Shown here: one piece after another, positions 7,573-17,282 of the stretch
Numbering within the stretch: the stretch's first letter is position 1
Layout of the letters: each line of letters opens with the position of its first letter
Source of the DNA: Marinobacter sp. F3R11
Lineage (GTDB): Bacteria; Pseudomonadota; Gammaproteobacteria; Pseudomonadales; Oleiphilaceae
Length of the DNA: 64,000 nucleotides
Assembly: GCF_003318275.1 (NCBI RefSeq)
Contig: NZ_QOCH01000009.1
Location: forward strand, 212,623 to 276,622
Reading direction: 5' to 3'
Notes under the pieces: generated by a model
Database searches by the model: none
Told to the model about the DNA's origin: nothing
The model's input: only the letters and a program-made list of their open reading frames with translations
Made by a program: the position numbers and the translations under genes

Positions 7573-8907
7573 ATGGATCCAACTACCATTGGAATCTGGG
7601 CGACAGCTGGCATGGTAACCATGTTACTACTGCGTATTCCGATCGCTGTTGTACTGATTGCCACTGGCTATAGCGGTCTGATCTTTGTCATGGCCAGCCG
7701 GGGCGATACTTTTGATCTTGAACAGGGGTTTATAACGGCAAACAGCTTTCTGGGAGAGTTGCCCTACTCATCCACGGCAGAATATACCTTTACCACCATT
7801 CCGATGTTCCTGTTGATGGGCTACATAGCAACCGAAGCAGGATTCACCAAAGACATTTACCACACCGCACGGATGTGGCTGGGGCGTATGCCCGGTGGCC
7901 TGGCCGTAGCGTCTTCTGTTGGCTGCGCCCTGTTTGCTGCTATCAGTGGCAGCAGCCTCGCCACTGCCGCGGCAATGGGGCGCATGGCGGTCCCCGAGAT
8001 GCTTGCACGAGGCTACGACAAGGGGCTGGCCACCGGGGTAGTTGCGGCATCGGGCACTCTGGGGTCGCTGATTCCACCCAGTATCCTGATGATTCTCTAT
8101 GCGGTTTTCACTGACCAGTCCATCGCCGCAATGTTTGTGGCCGGAGTTATTCCCGGCCTGCTCTCGCTGCTGATCTACGTCGCCATGGTCATGGTCCGGG
8201 CCAGGATCAATCCGGAGCTGGCACCTCCTACGCCAAAGGTAAGCTGGCAGGAAAAGTTCGGGTCTCTGAAAAGCACCTGGGGCATGCTGCTCCTTATTGC
8301 CGTTGTAGTATCCGGGCTCTATTCCGGCCTCTTTACACCATCTGAAGCCGGGGCCATCGGTGCCTCCATCGCGTTTCTTATCAGCCTGTTTGCCCGTCGC
8401 CTGAATCGCAAAAAAACCTCCACGGCATTGCTGGAAACTCTGAAAAGTACTTCCATGCTGTTCGCCGCAGTGATCGGCGCTTATATGATCACATCCTTCA
8501 CCGCCCTGACCGGAATCGCTGCCGACCTGACCAGCTGGGCTGGTGGTTTTGATGTGCATCCGGTTGTGGTGATTGCGTCGCTGTCTGCCCTGTATATATT
8601 CCTTGGCACCTTCATGGGCTCTATCGAGATCATGTTACTGACGCTGCCAATTGTCATCCCCATCGTCCAGGGGCTGGAATACGACCTGATCTGGTTTGGC
8701 ATCATTATGATCAAGTACCTGGAGATAGGCCTGGTGTCACCGCCGGTGGGCATAAACTGCTTCATCCTTAAAACCGTCGTCGATGACAGTGTTCGCCTGG
8801 GGGATATTTTCAAAGGCGTCTCCTGGTTCATTGCGATGGATATAGTCACGATCGCGCTACTGGTTGCATTCCCTGAGATCGTCACCTTCCTGCCCAGCCT
8901 GATGTAA
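7573..8907 (+). CDS. TRAP transporter large permease (DctM family), system 1
   Basis: A 444-residue polytopic membrane protein with about 12 hydrophobic segments, typical of DctM, the transport channel of TRAP systems. Family landmarks include TTIPMFLLMGYIA, the RMPGGLAVAS loop, SGSSLATAAAMGRMAVPEM, GTLGSLIPPSILMILYAVF and the C-terminal LVSPPVGINCFI. It ends 50 bases before the acyl-CoA ligase gene, so transport and activation of the substrate are probably co-expressed. AGGTG lies upstream of the ATG. Confidence 0.92.
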   Translation: MDPTTIGIWATAGMVTMLLLRIPIAVVLIATGYSGLIFVMASRGDTFDLEQGFITANSFLGELPYSSTAEYTFTTIPMFLLMGYIATEAGFTKDIYHTARMWLGRMPGGLAVASSVGCALFAAISGSSLATAAAMGRMAVPEMLARGYDKGLATGVVAASGTLGSLIPPSILMILYAVFTDQSIAAMFVAGVIPGLLSLLIYVAMVMVRARINPELAPPTPKVSWQEKFGSLKSTWGMLLLIAVVVSGLYSGLFTPSEAGAIGASIAFLISLFARRLNRKKTSTALLETLKSTSMLFAAVIGAYMITSFTALTGIAADLTSWAGGFDVHPVVVIASLSALYIFLGTFMGSIEIMLLTLPIVIPIVQGLEYDLIWFGIIMIKYLEIGLVSPPVGINCFILKTVVDDSVRLGDIFKGVSWFIAMDIVTIALLVAFPEIVTFLPSLM

Positions 8908-8957
8908 GGCCCGGCATCACGGACATCTGTTACTAACAAGACAAACAAGAGGCAGTC

Positions 8958-10514
8958 ATGAACATCACGCAACCCCTTCACAAAGCACTCAGGGAATGCC
9001 CCGATGCGCTGGCCATTGTCGATGGTGAGCGCCGCCAGAACTGGCGTCATCTGGTCAGCCGAATCGGCAGTCTGGCCGGCGGCCTGCAAAGCCTGAGCAT
9101 GCAGCATGGTGACCGAGTTGGCATGCTGGCCCGCAATTCCGACCACTACATAGAATACCTCTATGGTGTGATCTGGGGCGGGGGCGTAGTCAACCCGGTG
9201 AACATTCGCTGGAGCGCCCGGGAAATAGCCTATTCCCTGGATGACAGCGACACCCGCATTCTGCTGATAGATGACACCTTTCTGGAACTTCTTCCAGCCA
9301 TTCGCGAACATTCTGTCGCACTTGAAACCATCGTTTTTGTCGGCCCGGGTAAAGCTCCTGAAGGCACAATCGATTTTGAGCAACTGATCAGCACATCCGC
9401 CGAAGTGCCCGACGCCAATCGCCATGGCGATGATCTGGCCGCCATTCTCTACACGGGCGGCACAACCGGACAGCCCAAAGGTGTCATGCTCAGCCACAAC
9501 AACTGTTACCTGGGGTCTATCGGGGCTTCTCTGGGCGCACCACGCCCCCCCAGACAGGCAGGCCTGCATGCAGCCCCGTTTTTTCATGTCGCAGGCATGC
9601 AATCGATGTTTGGGTTATCTATTCGTCTTGGCACCCATGTTGTTCTTACCGGCTTTGAGCCAGCATTGGTACTTCGGGCCATAGAGGAACACGGTATATC
9701 GGAGATTTTCCTGGTGCCAACCATGTTAAGAATGCTGCTGGACCATCCGGATTTCGGCGTACGCAACCTGAGTAGTCTGGAATCCGTTCGCTATGGTGCC
9801 TCGCCCATGGACATCAGCCTGCTGGAACGCGCCATGAACGAGTTACCGGGTGTGGACTTCTCTCAGGCCTACGGCATGACTGAGCTTGCGCCAACTGTTG
9901 CAGTCCTGCCTCCCTATTACCATACAGAAGAGGGTCGCAAAGCCGGAAAACTGCGCTCTGCTGGCATACCTACTCCGGTTGCCGAAATCCGGATTGTTGA
10001 CCCCATGGATAAGGAGCTACCCAACAATACTGTGGGAGAAATAGCTGTGCGCGGCCCTATGGTGATGCAGGGCTACTGGAATAAGCCTGAGCAAACAGCA
10101 GAGGCTCTCAGGGGGGGATGGATGCATACCGGAGATGCCGGCTATATGGACGATGACGGTTTTCTGTATGTGGTAGACCGCATCAAGGACATGGTTGTGA
10201 CTGGCGGTGAGAACGTATACTCGGCTGAGGTCGAGAACGCCATCCTCAAGCTTCCGCAGGTAGAGCTGTGTGCCGTATTCGGCGTGCCGGATGAGCGCTG
10301 GGGGGAGCGGGTTCATGCGGCCATCAAACTGCGTCCGGGCAGTGAGCTGAGCGAACAACAGGTGACAGATCACTGCAAAGAGCATATTGCCAGCTATAAG
10401 TGCCCACGTAGTATCGAATTCGTCGACGAGATGCCCATGTCCAGTGCCGGAAAACTGCTCAAGTTCAAAATGCGCGAACCTTACTGGGAAAATCAGGACC
10501 GTCGTGTTGGCTAA
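8958..10514 (+). CDS. AMP-forming acyl-CoA synthetase
   Basis: A 518-residue ANL-superfamily ligase that would make acyl-CoA from acid, ATP and CoA through an acyl-adenylate. The P-loop YTGGTTGQPKG is near residue 165, the A5 motif QAYGMTE near 305, the A7 motif HTGDAGYMDDDGF near 390 and the C-terminal catalytic lysine lies in SSAGKLLK near 500. It is the last gene of the TRAP system 1 unit, which suggests that it activates the imported acid. It resembles the ligase at 40430, which likewise follows a TRAP system. The substrate class cannot be read from the motifs. It ends 11 bases from the convergent AraC gene. Confidence 0.88.
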   Translation: MNITQPLHKALRECPDALAIVDGERRQNWRHLVSRIGSLAGGLQSLSMQHGDRVGMLARNSDHYIEYLYGVIWGGGVVNPVNIRWSAREIAYSLDDSDTRILLIDDTFLELLPAIREHSVALETIVFVGPGKAPEGTIDFEQLISTSAEVPDANRHGDDLAAILYTGGTTGQPKGVMLSHNNCYLGSIGASLGAPRPPRQAGLHAAPFFHVAGMQSMFGLSIRLGTHVVLTGFEPALVLRAIEEHGISEIFLVPTMLRMLLDHPDFGVRNLSSLESVRYGASPMDISLLERAMNELPGVDFSQAYGMTELAPTVAVLPPYYHTEEGRKAGKLRSAGIPTPVAEIRIVDPMDKELPNNTVGEIAVRGPMVMQGYWNKPEQTAEALRGGWMHTGDAGYMDDDGFLYVVDRIKDMVVTGGENVYSAEVENAILKLPQVELCAVFGVPDERWGERVHAAIKLRPGSELSEQQVTDHCKEHIASYKCPRSIEFVDEMPMSSAGKLLKFKMREPYWENQDRRVG

Positions 10515-10525
10515 CCCCAAATCCT

Positions 10526-11572
10526 TTACTGGCCAACCACCAGAGGACAATCATCCGCCAGCACTGCCTGGCGATACTCCCCGGGGGGCAACCCTGTCCA
10601 TTTTTTGAAGGCCCGGTGAAACGTGCTGGGCTCGGAAAATCCCAGCCGTTCCCCCACTTCCATGAGAGACAGGTTCGGGCACGCCAGATAATTGATAGCA
10701 GCATCCCTCCTCAGGTTGTCCTTCAGATCCTGGAAGCGCTCATGCTCCATCCGCAGCCTCCGGCGCAGCGTATAAGCAGGCATCCCGAGAGCTTCTGCAA
10801 CCTGTTCAAGTGGTACCGAACCATCGGCAAGGTGCTGTCTGAGGTAGCGCCGAACCCGCTCGATAATGTGTGAACGATCGCGGTAACGGACCAGGAGGTT
10901 ACCAAGGGAGCGCGGCAGAAAACTACGCAGGCTGGCGCAATCCTGGCGTAAGGCGCAATCAAGCAATCTGGCATCAAAGCAGAAAGCGTTGCAGGACTGT
11001 CCATACATAACGGGTCCGTTGAAGAGCATACTGGATTCCAGCTGCTCCGGGCATGTCTGACCACGCATCAGCACCCGGGTAATCGGTATGCGTTCCTCAA
11101 CCATCCAACACATCAGGCCATAGCTGAAAAACATGAAAATCCGTTCAGCGAACTCGGAGCATTTATTAATCTCCCCGTGACTTTGCAGACGAACCCACGC
11201 CAAATCGCCCTGGCGTTGCAGGCGAACCGTGAAATCCTGCAACATCAGATGATAAAACTGACAACCAGCCCCCAGAGCATCACCAAGTGTTGAGGAATGC
11301 ACCATCAATTCACAACATTGTGCGAATGTGCCGAGCTTCACAGGATGAGAGCAAAGGCTCCAGTATTCATCTCTGGTTTTGCGCTGAACAACCCGCAATA
11401 ATCTGGCGAACTGGGCCTGAGAAACCCGGGACAACGGGGAGCTTTGCAGCGATAGCGGAATCCCCGCCTGTAACAACAGGGAGTCTGTATCAAACCCCTG
11501 CCTGCGAGCCCCCTGGAGAATACTGTATACATAGGAAACTGAAATAGTGTGTTTTGGTAGTGTCTGCTTCAT
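10526..11572 (-). CDS. AraC-family transcriptional regulator with arabinose-binding-like N-terminal domain
   Basis: A 348-residue regulator. Residues about 20-210 resemble the Arabinose_bd domain found in OruR/ArgR-like AraC proteins (start SYVYSILQGARRQGFDTDSL). The C-terminal 100 residues carry the two helix-turn-helix motifs, including VPLEQVAEALGMPAYTLRRRL and LMEVGERLGFSEPSTFHRAF followed by KKWTGLPPGEYR, the classic AraC signature. No strong ribosome site precedes the ATG. It lies next to the leftward hydrolase-ligase-dehydrogenase genes, its most likely target, and convergent with the TRAP 1/ligase unit. Confidence 0.88.
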   Translation of the reverse strand: MKQTLPKHTISVSYVYSILQGARRQGFDTDSLLLQAGIPLSLQSSPLSRVSQAQFARLLRVVQRKTRDEYWSLCSHPVKLGTFAQCCELMVHSSTLGDALGAGCQFYHLMLQDFTVRLQRQGDLAWVRLQSHGEINKCSEFAERIFMFFSYGLMCWMVEERIPITRVLMRGQTCPEQLESSMLFNGPVMYGQSCNAFCFDARLLDCALRQDCASLRSFLPRSLGNLLVRYRDRSHIIERVRRYLRQHLADGSVPLEQVAEALGMPAYTLRRRLRMEHERFQDLKDNLRRDAAINYLACPNLSLMEVGERLGFSEPSTFHRAFKKWTGLPPGEYRQAVLADDCPLVVGQ

Positions 11573-11688
11573 GGTGTGGCATTCTGTTTTTATAGGTATA
11601 GAGGTTTACCATAATCCACAGAACGCCCCGCCAGCACCATCAAACAATCCTGAAGGCCATCTTTGCAATTCCTTAACCCCCGCCGGAC

Positions 11689-12726
11689 CTAGCGGAGACG
11701 GTACCAGCGCGTGCCATGAGCATCGATTTCATAACAAACCTCACCTGATTCCCGGAGATAATTCAGGCAAGCCAGGGCTTCCCCTGTTGCCAGATTGAAA
11801 ATCATGAAATTATCCTGGGGTATGTCACGGCCAAACAATACTGAAAACAGATCAATCACTCTTCTGGGGCCGGTATCCAGAGCCACACGTAACCTTTCCG
11901 TGGTGCATTTCTGGTCGTAGATCAGCGCATCGATGCGCTTGTGCAAGCCGGTAAAACAGTGTTGATGGGCTGGCAACACCAGCACATCGTCGGGGATCTC
12001 CGCTTTCAGTTTCTCTAGTGATGCGAGCCAGTCGGCCATAGGATTGGCCGTCGGTTCCATAGGCGTCACAGACACATTGGATGAAATTCCGGGCAACACC
12101 TGGTCACCGGAAATCAGCAATTTGCTGTCTTCGGAATACAGGCAGGCATGCTCCGGGGAATGGCCATTTCCAGTAACAATCCGCCAGCGATGACCACCTA
12201 TGACATGGTACTGGCCTTCCTCCAGGCACTGATATTGCCTGGGCAGCCGCGAGATCCGCCGGCCATAGTTCCGGTAATGGTTATGATAAGACTCTATTGC
12301 CGACCCTGGCCAGCCGACCGCCCGGTGAAATTCCGCAAAATCTTCGGGAAGGGTTTCATCGTGGGCTTGTGCCAGCAGTACCCGACATGTCAGGTACTCC
12401 AAGCGGGTCATCCAGAATTCTTCTGCACCCCGCTCCATCAACCATCCCGCCATGCCAACGTGATCAGGATGGAGGTGGGTCACAAATACTCGCCGTATAG
12501 GCATGCCCTCCGGAAGCGCAGCCAGCAGCGAATCCCAGGCAGCTTCGGCAGCGAGAGACTGCATTCCTGTATCAACAACCGAATAACCGTCTTCCTCACG
12601 GAGCAGCCAGATATTGATGTGGTTCAGCTTCCCGGGCAACGGAATCCGGGCCCAGAAGACATCCTGCGCTACTTCAACCAGCTCGCCCACTCCCGGTGGC
12701 GGACACAGACCTGACGGTTCAGCCAC
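11689..12726 (-). CDS. metallo-beta-lactamase-fold hydrolase
   Basis: A 345-residue protein with the metal-binding motif HLHPDH (H84-x-H86-x-D88-H89), a further histidine in GNGHSPEHAC near 193 and an aspartate in LLISGDQVLPG near 215, all typical of MBL-fold hydrolases of the glyoxalase II/thioesterase-like branch. The C-terminal region matches the extended domain seen in catabolic MBL proteins. The GTG start at 12726 overlaps the last 8 bases of the ligase gene, so they are co-transcribed. In this setting an acyl-thioester or lactone hydrolase role is plausible but not shown. Confidence 0.82.
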   Translation of the reverse strand: MAEPSGLCPPPGVGELVEVAQDVFWARIPLPGKLNHINIWLLREEDGYSVVDTGMQSLAAEAAWDSLLAALPEGMPIRRVFVTHLHPDHVGMAGWLMERGAEEFWMTRLEYLTCRVLLAQAHDETLPEDFAEFHRAVGWPGSAIESYHNHYRNYGRRISRLPRQYQCLEEGQYHVIGGHRWRIVTGNGHSPEHACLYSEDSKLLISGDQVLPGISSNVSVTPMEPTANPMADWLASLEKLKAEIPDDVLVLPAHQHCFTGLHKRIDALIYDQKCTTERLRVALDTGPRRVIDLFSVLFGRDIPQDNFMIFNLATGEALACLNYLRESGEVCYEIDAHGTRWYRLR

Positions 12727-14395
12727 AGGTCATGCTCTCTTTGCGTGCCTCGTCCTGTAACTGACGCCACATAATTTTGCCAGTACCAGACTTGGGTAAC
12801 TCATCAACGATGGCGACCGCAGTGGGCACTTTATACGCGGCCATATGCTGTTTGCACCAGGCAATAATATCGTCTTCAGTGAGGTTTGCCGGTGCAGTCG
12901 GCTTGAGCACAACCAATGCCTTGGCGGTTTCACCCCGCTTGGGATCAGGCACCGCAATAATGCAGGCTTCATGAATGTCGGGGTGACCGTACATGATACT
13001 TTCCACTTCTGCGGGCCAGACTTTGAAACCAGAGGCATTGATCATCCGTTTGAGCCGGTCAACCATGAAGAAATAGCCCTCTTCATCCATGTAACCCAGG
13101 TCACCTGTGCGCAGAAAGCGCCGCCCATCAAGTTCGATGAAACTTTTCGCCGTTGCCTCAGGATCATTCCAGTACTCCAGCATCACCTGCGGACCATGCA
13201 GGATGATTTCGCCAGTTTCCCCCTGCGGCAGCTCTTTCAGGGTGGCCGGGTCAATAATGCGGGCATCAACTCCGAATGTAGCTATTCCCAGACACTGGCG
13301 TTTGCCCCGCCCTAAGGGATTACCAAGAATGAAGGCCGCTGTCTCGGTTAGTCCATAAGCTTCGTTGTAAACAATGTCGAATTCCTCTGCCAGCTTCCGG
13401 GAGATAGCTTCCGGCATGGCAGCGCCGCCACCCATAAGTTTGCTCAGACTGGAAATATCATGGTTTTCCAGTTCAGGATTCGAGAAAAAATCGACAATCA
13501 TCGAAGGTGGAGCACTCCACAGACTAACGCCGTGGCGCTCAATCAGTTTCAGTGCCACATCCCTGTCCCAGCGCTGCATCAGCACCGAAGTTGCAGCGTT
13601 GAAGATAGGGCCGTTCATACCCCCCTGCATACCCAGAAAGTGAAACAGAGGCGCAATGGCCAGCGCCGAAAATGCGGGCGAGCCGCCACGCCAGATAGTC
13701 GAGGCCGCAATTGCAGCCATTACAGTGCTATGGGAATGAACACAGCCTTTGGGATGACCGGTAGTACCGGAGGTGTAACCAATGACGCAGAGGTCATCAT
13801 GCTTCCCGGTAAACGCTGCCGGCGTAATGTTGCAGTCAAGCGCATCCTGCCACAGGGTAACGCCGCGACCACTATGCCTGTGCCTTGGTTCAGTCACCGC
13901 TGCAGGTACAGCAAGATCGGTCGGCTCTGTCAGGTAGTCAGAGTATGCATGCACGATCAGGTGCTCAACGTCACCGGATTCCAGCAACGGCTGTGCGTTT
14001 GCATACAACTCCTGGGCTACCAGGGCTGTTCGCGCGCCGCTATTAACCACACAATATTGCAGTTCATCAGCCAGGTTCATCGGGTTAACAGGAACCACGA
14101 CCCCCTGTGCCCGAAGAATGGCGTAATAGCCAATAATGTACTGAGGGCTGTTCTGGGAATACAGGGCAACCCGGTCGCCAGGGCGAATGCCGCACTCCTG
14201 CTGCAGATATCCTGCCAGCGCCTGAACCCTCTGGAATATCCCGGAGTAACTCAGTACCGAGTCATAAAAGACCACCGCCGGTTTGTCCGGATATCGGGCT
14301 GCTGCCACCTCCAGATTGTAATACAGGCTGGTCTTCGGCAGTTCCAGTGTCCCAGGTAGTCCCTTGGGCCAATACCTGTCTTGTTCCACTTTCAT
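12719..14395 (-). CDS. AMP-forming acyl-CoA ligase, long-chain type
   Basis: A 558-residue ANL-superfamily ligase. The start (YWPKGLPGTLELPKTSLYYN) and length match the long-chain fatty-acyl-CoA ligase group. The P-loop YTSGTTGHPKG is near residue 208, the A5 motif EAYGLTETAA near 350, A7 LRTGDLGYMDEEGY near 440 and the C-terminal lysine in PKSGTGKIMWR near 543. A strong GGAGG lies 6 bases before the ATG. It sits between an acyl-CoA dehydrogenase gene upstream and the overlapping MBL hydrolase downstream, forming a small acid-activation and oxidation unit. Confidence 0.88.
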   Translation of the reverse strand: MKVEQDRYWPKGLPGTLELPKTSLYYNLEVAAARYPDKPAVVFYDSVLSYSGIFQRVQALAGYLQQECGIRPGDRVALYSQNSPQYIIGYYAILRAQGVVVPVNPMNLADELQYCVVNSGARTALVAQELYANAQPLLESGDVEHLIVHAYSDYLTEPTDLAVPAAVTEPRHRHSGRGVTLWQDALDCNITPAAFTGKHDDLCVIGYTSGTTGHPKGCVHSHSTVMAAIAASTIWRGGSPAFSALAIAPLFHFLGMQGGMNGPIFNAATSVLMQRWDRDVALKLIERHGVSLWSAPPSMIVDFFSNPELENHDISSLSKLMGGGAAMPEAISRKLAEEFDIVYNEAYGLTETAAFILGNPLGRGKRQCLGIATFGVDARIIDPATLKELPQGETGEIILHGPQVMLEYWNDPEATAKSFIELDGRRFLRTGDLGYMDEEGYFFMVDRLKRMINASGFKVWPAEVESIMYGHPDIHEACIIAVPDPKRGETAKALVVLKPTAPANLTEDDIIAWCKQHMAAYKVPTAVAIVDELPKSGTGKIMWRQLQDEARKESMTCG

Positions 14396-14442
14396 AGTTG
14401 TCCTCCCGGCTCCGCGCCTGACGTGTTATTGAAATACTGTAA

Positions 14443-15591
14443 TCAGATAATCTTGCGAGCAATCAGCTCTTTCATGATTTCATTAGACCCGCCGTATATC
14501 TTGCTTACCCGGGCATTGGCATACATTCGCGCGATGGGATATTCGAGGATATAGCCGTAGCCACCATGGAGCTGCAGGCATTCATCAATCACCTCACAGT
14601 TCTTCTGGGTGGTCCACCACTTGGCCATGGCTGCTGTAGTGGTATCCAGCTCTCCGGCCAGTAACTGCATCATGCACTGATCAACGAAGGTTGTGGCGAT
14701 GGTAGCTAGGGTTTTACATTCAGCCAGTTTGAAGCGAGTGTTCTGCAGTTCACTCAGTTGTTGGCCAAACACTTCCCGCTGCCGGACGTAATCAGTGGTG
14801 AACTCTATAGCCCTGTGCATACTGGCCTGAGCCGAAAGCGCAATAATCATGCGTTCCTGAGGCAACTGCTGCATCAGCTGACCAAATCCCAGGCCCTCCG
14901 TTGCTCCCAGCAAATTATTCACAGGCACCCGGACATCATCAAAAAAGAGCTCAGCAGTGTCCTGTGCTTTCTGCCCTATTTTTTCCAGCAGTTTGCCGCG
15001 GCGAAAACCTGTCTGCCCCTCGGTTTCCACCATGATCAAGGAGATTCCTCTGGCACCGAGTTCCGGATCAGTTTTGGTAACTACGCAAATCAGATTGGCA
15101 TGAAAGCCGTTTGTAATGAATGTTTTGGAGCCGCTGACAAGGTAATCATCGCCGTCACGAACCGCCCGGGTTTTAACATTTTTGAGATCAGAACCAACTC
15201 CCGGCTCGGACATGGCAATTGCGCCGACAAGCTCGCCGGTGGCCATGCGTGGCAGCCAGCGCTGTTTCTGCCCCTCACTCCCATAAGCGAGGATGTAATG
15301 AGCAAGAATGCCGTTGTGAACGCCTATACCAAAATTCAACAGTGCGCGGGTCAGCTCAATATTGATCACCGCCTCGTGGGCGAAGTTGCCGCCACCGCCA
15401 CCGTACTGTTCCGGGATACTGGCGCACAGCAGCCCCATTTCACCGGCTCTCAGCCATGCTTCGCGATCCACATAGCCTTGTTTGTTCCAGCGTTCCTGGT
15501 TGGGAACGAACTCTTTATCCAGAAACCTGCGCACAGAATCCCGGAAAATCTCCAACTCTTCGGTCATCCAGGGGGTTTTGTAATGCGCCAT
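14443..15591 (-). CDS. acyl-CoA dehydrogenase
   Basis: A 382-residue FAD enzyme that introduces an alpha,beta double bond into acyl-CoA and passes electrons to ETF. Landmarks are AMSEPGVGSDL and FITNGFHANLI in the middle domain, LLEKIGQKAQDTAELFFDDV, LHGGYGYILEYPIARMY and the C-terminal IYGGSNEIMKELIARKII. I start at the ATG of MAHYKTPW (15591), with GGGAG upstream; an earlier start would lengthen the N-terminus with untypical sequence. It is a close relative of the dehydrogenase at 59449 (same GARGISLIMVE-type and IGQKA.DT segments), so the window holds two members of this subgroup. Confidence 0.92.
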   Translation of the reverse strand: MAHYKTPWMTEELEIFRDSVRRFLDKEFVPNQERWNKQGYVDREAWLRAGEMGLLCASIPEQYGGGGGNFAHEAVINIELTRALLNFGIGVHNGILAHYILAYGSEGQKQRWLPRMATGELVGAIAMSEPGVGSDLKNVKTRAVRDGDDYLVSGSKTFITNGFHANLICVVTKTDPELGARGISLIMVETEGQTGFRRGKLLEKIGQKAQDTAELFFDDVRVPVNNLLGATEGLGFGQLMQQLPQERMIIALSAQASMHRAIEFTTDYVRQREVFGQQLSELQNTRFKLAECKTLATIATTFVDQCMMQLLAGELDTTTAAMAKWWTTQKNCEVIDECLQLHGGYGYILEYPIARMYANARVSKIYGGSNEIMKELIARKII

Positions 15592-15641
15592 TGTTTTTCT
15601 CCCGTTTATTCTTGTTGGTAGCCCGGGCAACCCCTTCGGGT

Positions 15642-15730
15642 GGGATGCGGAAGCCTTTGGCAAAATCCTGCATCAGAGTACGCATCCCGCCGGTGCATAC
15701 CAATGGCAAAACCGAATGCTTTTATTGGTA
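15642..15730. promoter_or_regulatory. two inverted repeats between the MFS gene and the dehydrogenase operon
   Basis: GGGATGCG (15642-15649) pairs with CGCATCCC (15681-15688), and TACCAAT (15698-15704) pairs with ATTGGTA (15724-15730). The stretch separates the end of the leftward efflux genes from the leftward dehydrogenase/ligase operon, so it could hold the end of the first transcript and an operator for the second. No clear T-tract or promoter hexamers were seen. Confidence 0.25.
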
Positions 15731-15740
15731 ATTATTAGCT

Positions 15741-17282
15741 TCAGGCTCCTGCCCGCCTCATCAACCAGGCTGGTATCAGGGCAAAGGCAAATGCCAGGGC
15801 AAGTATCAGAAAGCTATCCTGAAACCCCTGGCTGTACCCCTGAAACCAGACCACCTCACCAAGTTGACGCAACGCAAGGCTGTGTATCTGATCCGCACTC
15901 GCACCTGCCGCCGTGTAGCTGTCGTGCATAACCGACAGCCACTCGCGGGTCATCTCATTACCCATAGTCTGGGTTTCCGCAATAACCGCTGCATGCCCGA
16001 CGCTGCGCCACTCCAGTACCACAGCAAGAACATTCACACCCATGGCACCACCAAGCTGGCGCGAAAAATTATTGGCGCCAGCCCCCTGACTGAGCAGATG
16101 CGGTGGCAGAAGGTTCAGTGAGCCGGTACTCAGAGCCGGCATGCCCAGACCCAACCCTATCCGGCCCAGCGCAACCCAGCCCACAATGACCCACGGCAAG
16201 GTATAAACATCAATGACAGCCAGCGACCAGCATGACCACGCGAACAGTGTCGCTCCGAGTGCTATCAGCAATGGTGCCGGATACAGATCACTCAGACGTC
16301 CGGCTACCGGAAACATCAACCCCATGGCCAGCCCCGCAGGTATCAGCAGTAACCCGGAAGCACTGGCTGAAAACCCCTGAATTTCCTGCACAAACAGCGG
16401 AACAAGATAGGTTGAACCAAACAGCCCGGCCCCATAGCAAAAGGCCACAAGACAACTGGCGGCAAAACCGGGATTGGCAAAAATTCTGACCGCCAGTAAC
16501 GCCCGAGGGCTGTGCCACTCCCAGACCACAAATACAACTGAGGTCACCAGTGCCCCAATGCCACAGGACAGGATCTCTGTAGCTCCCCACCCCAACCTCT
16601 GGCCATTGGACAGGGTCCACAACAACAGCCCGAGAGCAGCACAAAGCAAGGTAAAACCGGTCCAGTCGAATGGCTGCATCCGGTCTTCCGACCCCCGGGC
16701 AGGTGCAAAAAACAGGGCGAACATAATACCGGCCAGACAAGCAGGGAGCGGCAGGAAAAACACCGCCCGCCAGCTCAACCAGTCCACCATGAAGCCACCC
16801 AGTGCAGGCCCTACTGCCGGACCCAGAACAACCCCCAGCCCATAAACTCCCATGCCCAAACCACGTTGCTCCGGAGGAAACACCCGGAAAATAACGGTCA
16901 TAGCCAGCGGCTGGATGATTCCTGCCATGGCGCCTTGCAGAATTCTGGACAGAATAACCATATCTTCGTGGAGACTGACGCCACCCAGGACAGCAGCGAT
17001 CATGAACAGCACCATGGCGCCGATGTACGCACCCTTCATACCGAAGGTCTGCAATACCCAGGAGCTTAGCAACATGAACGCCGCCATTGCGGCGAGAAAG
17101 CCAGTTGACAGCCACTGCGCCTTGGTCTGGGCAATTCCGAAGTTACCCATAATGTCCGGGATAGCCACATTGACAATGGTTGCGGCCATCGTCATGGACA
17201 GGGTGCCGAGCATCACTGTCAGGGTAATGAACCACTTGTATCTTGGCCCATAACGCTCGAACAGGGCTTCAGTCTCCGACAC
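15741..17282 (-). CDS. MFS efflux transporter, DHA2 family (EmrB-like)
   Basis: A 513-residue membrane protein with about 14 hydrophobic segments, as in the DHA2 drug:proton antiporters. The family start LTVMLGTLSMTMAATIVNVAIPDI and motif C-like GLGVVLGPAVGPALGGFMVD are clear. It starts with GTG and overlaps the end of the membrane-fusion-protein gene by 14 bases, the usual EmrA-EmrB arrangement for pumping hydrophobic acids and uncouplers out across both membranes with a TolC-type channel (not in this window). It may export toxic acids that accumulate during catabolism. Confidence 0.9.
   Translation of the reverse strand: MSETEALFERYGPRYKWFITLTVMLGTLSMTMAATIVNVAIPDIMGNFGIAQTKAQWLSTGFLAAMAAFMLLSSWVLQTFGMKGAYIGAMVLFMIAAVLGGVSLHEDMVILSRILQGAMAGIIQPLAMTVIFRVFPPEQRGLGMGVYGLGVVLGPAVGPALGGFMVDWLSWRAVFFLPLPACLAGIMFALFFAPARGSEDRMQPFDWTGFTLLCAALGLLLWTLSNGQRLGWGATEILSCGIGALVTSVVFVVWEWHSPRALLAVRIFANPGFAASCLVAFCYGAGLFGSTYLVPLFVQEIQGFSASASGLLLIPAGLAMGLMFPVAGRLSDLYPAPLLIALGATLFAWSCWSLAVIDVYTLPWVIVGWVALGRIGLGLGMPALSTGSLNLLPPHLLSQGAGANNFSRQLGGAMGVNVLAVVLEWRSVGHAAVIAETQTMGNEMTREWLSVMHDSYTAAGASADQIHSLALRQLGEVVWFQGYSQGFQDSFLILALAFAFALIPAWLMRRAGA

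Noticed and set aside
8481..9602. 373-residue open frame on the minus strand
   Set aside because: It runs antisense across the junction of the DctM and acyl-CoA ligase genes and has no protein-like pattern.
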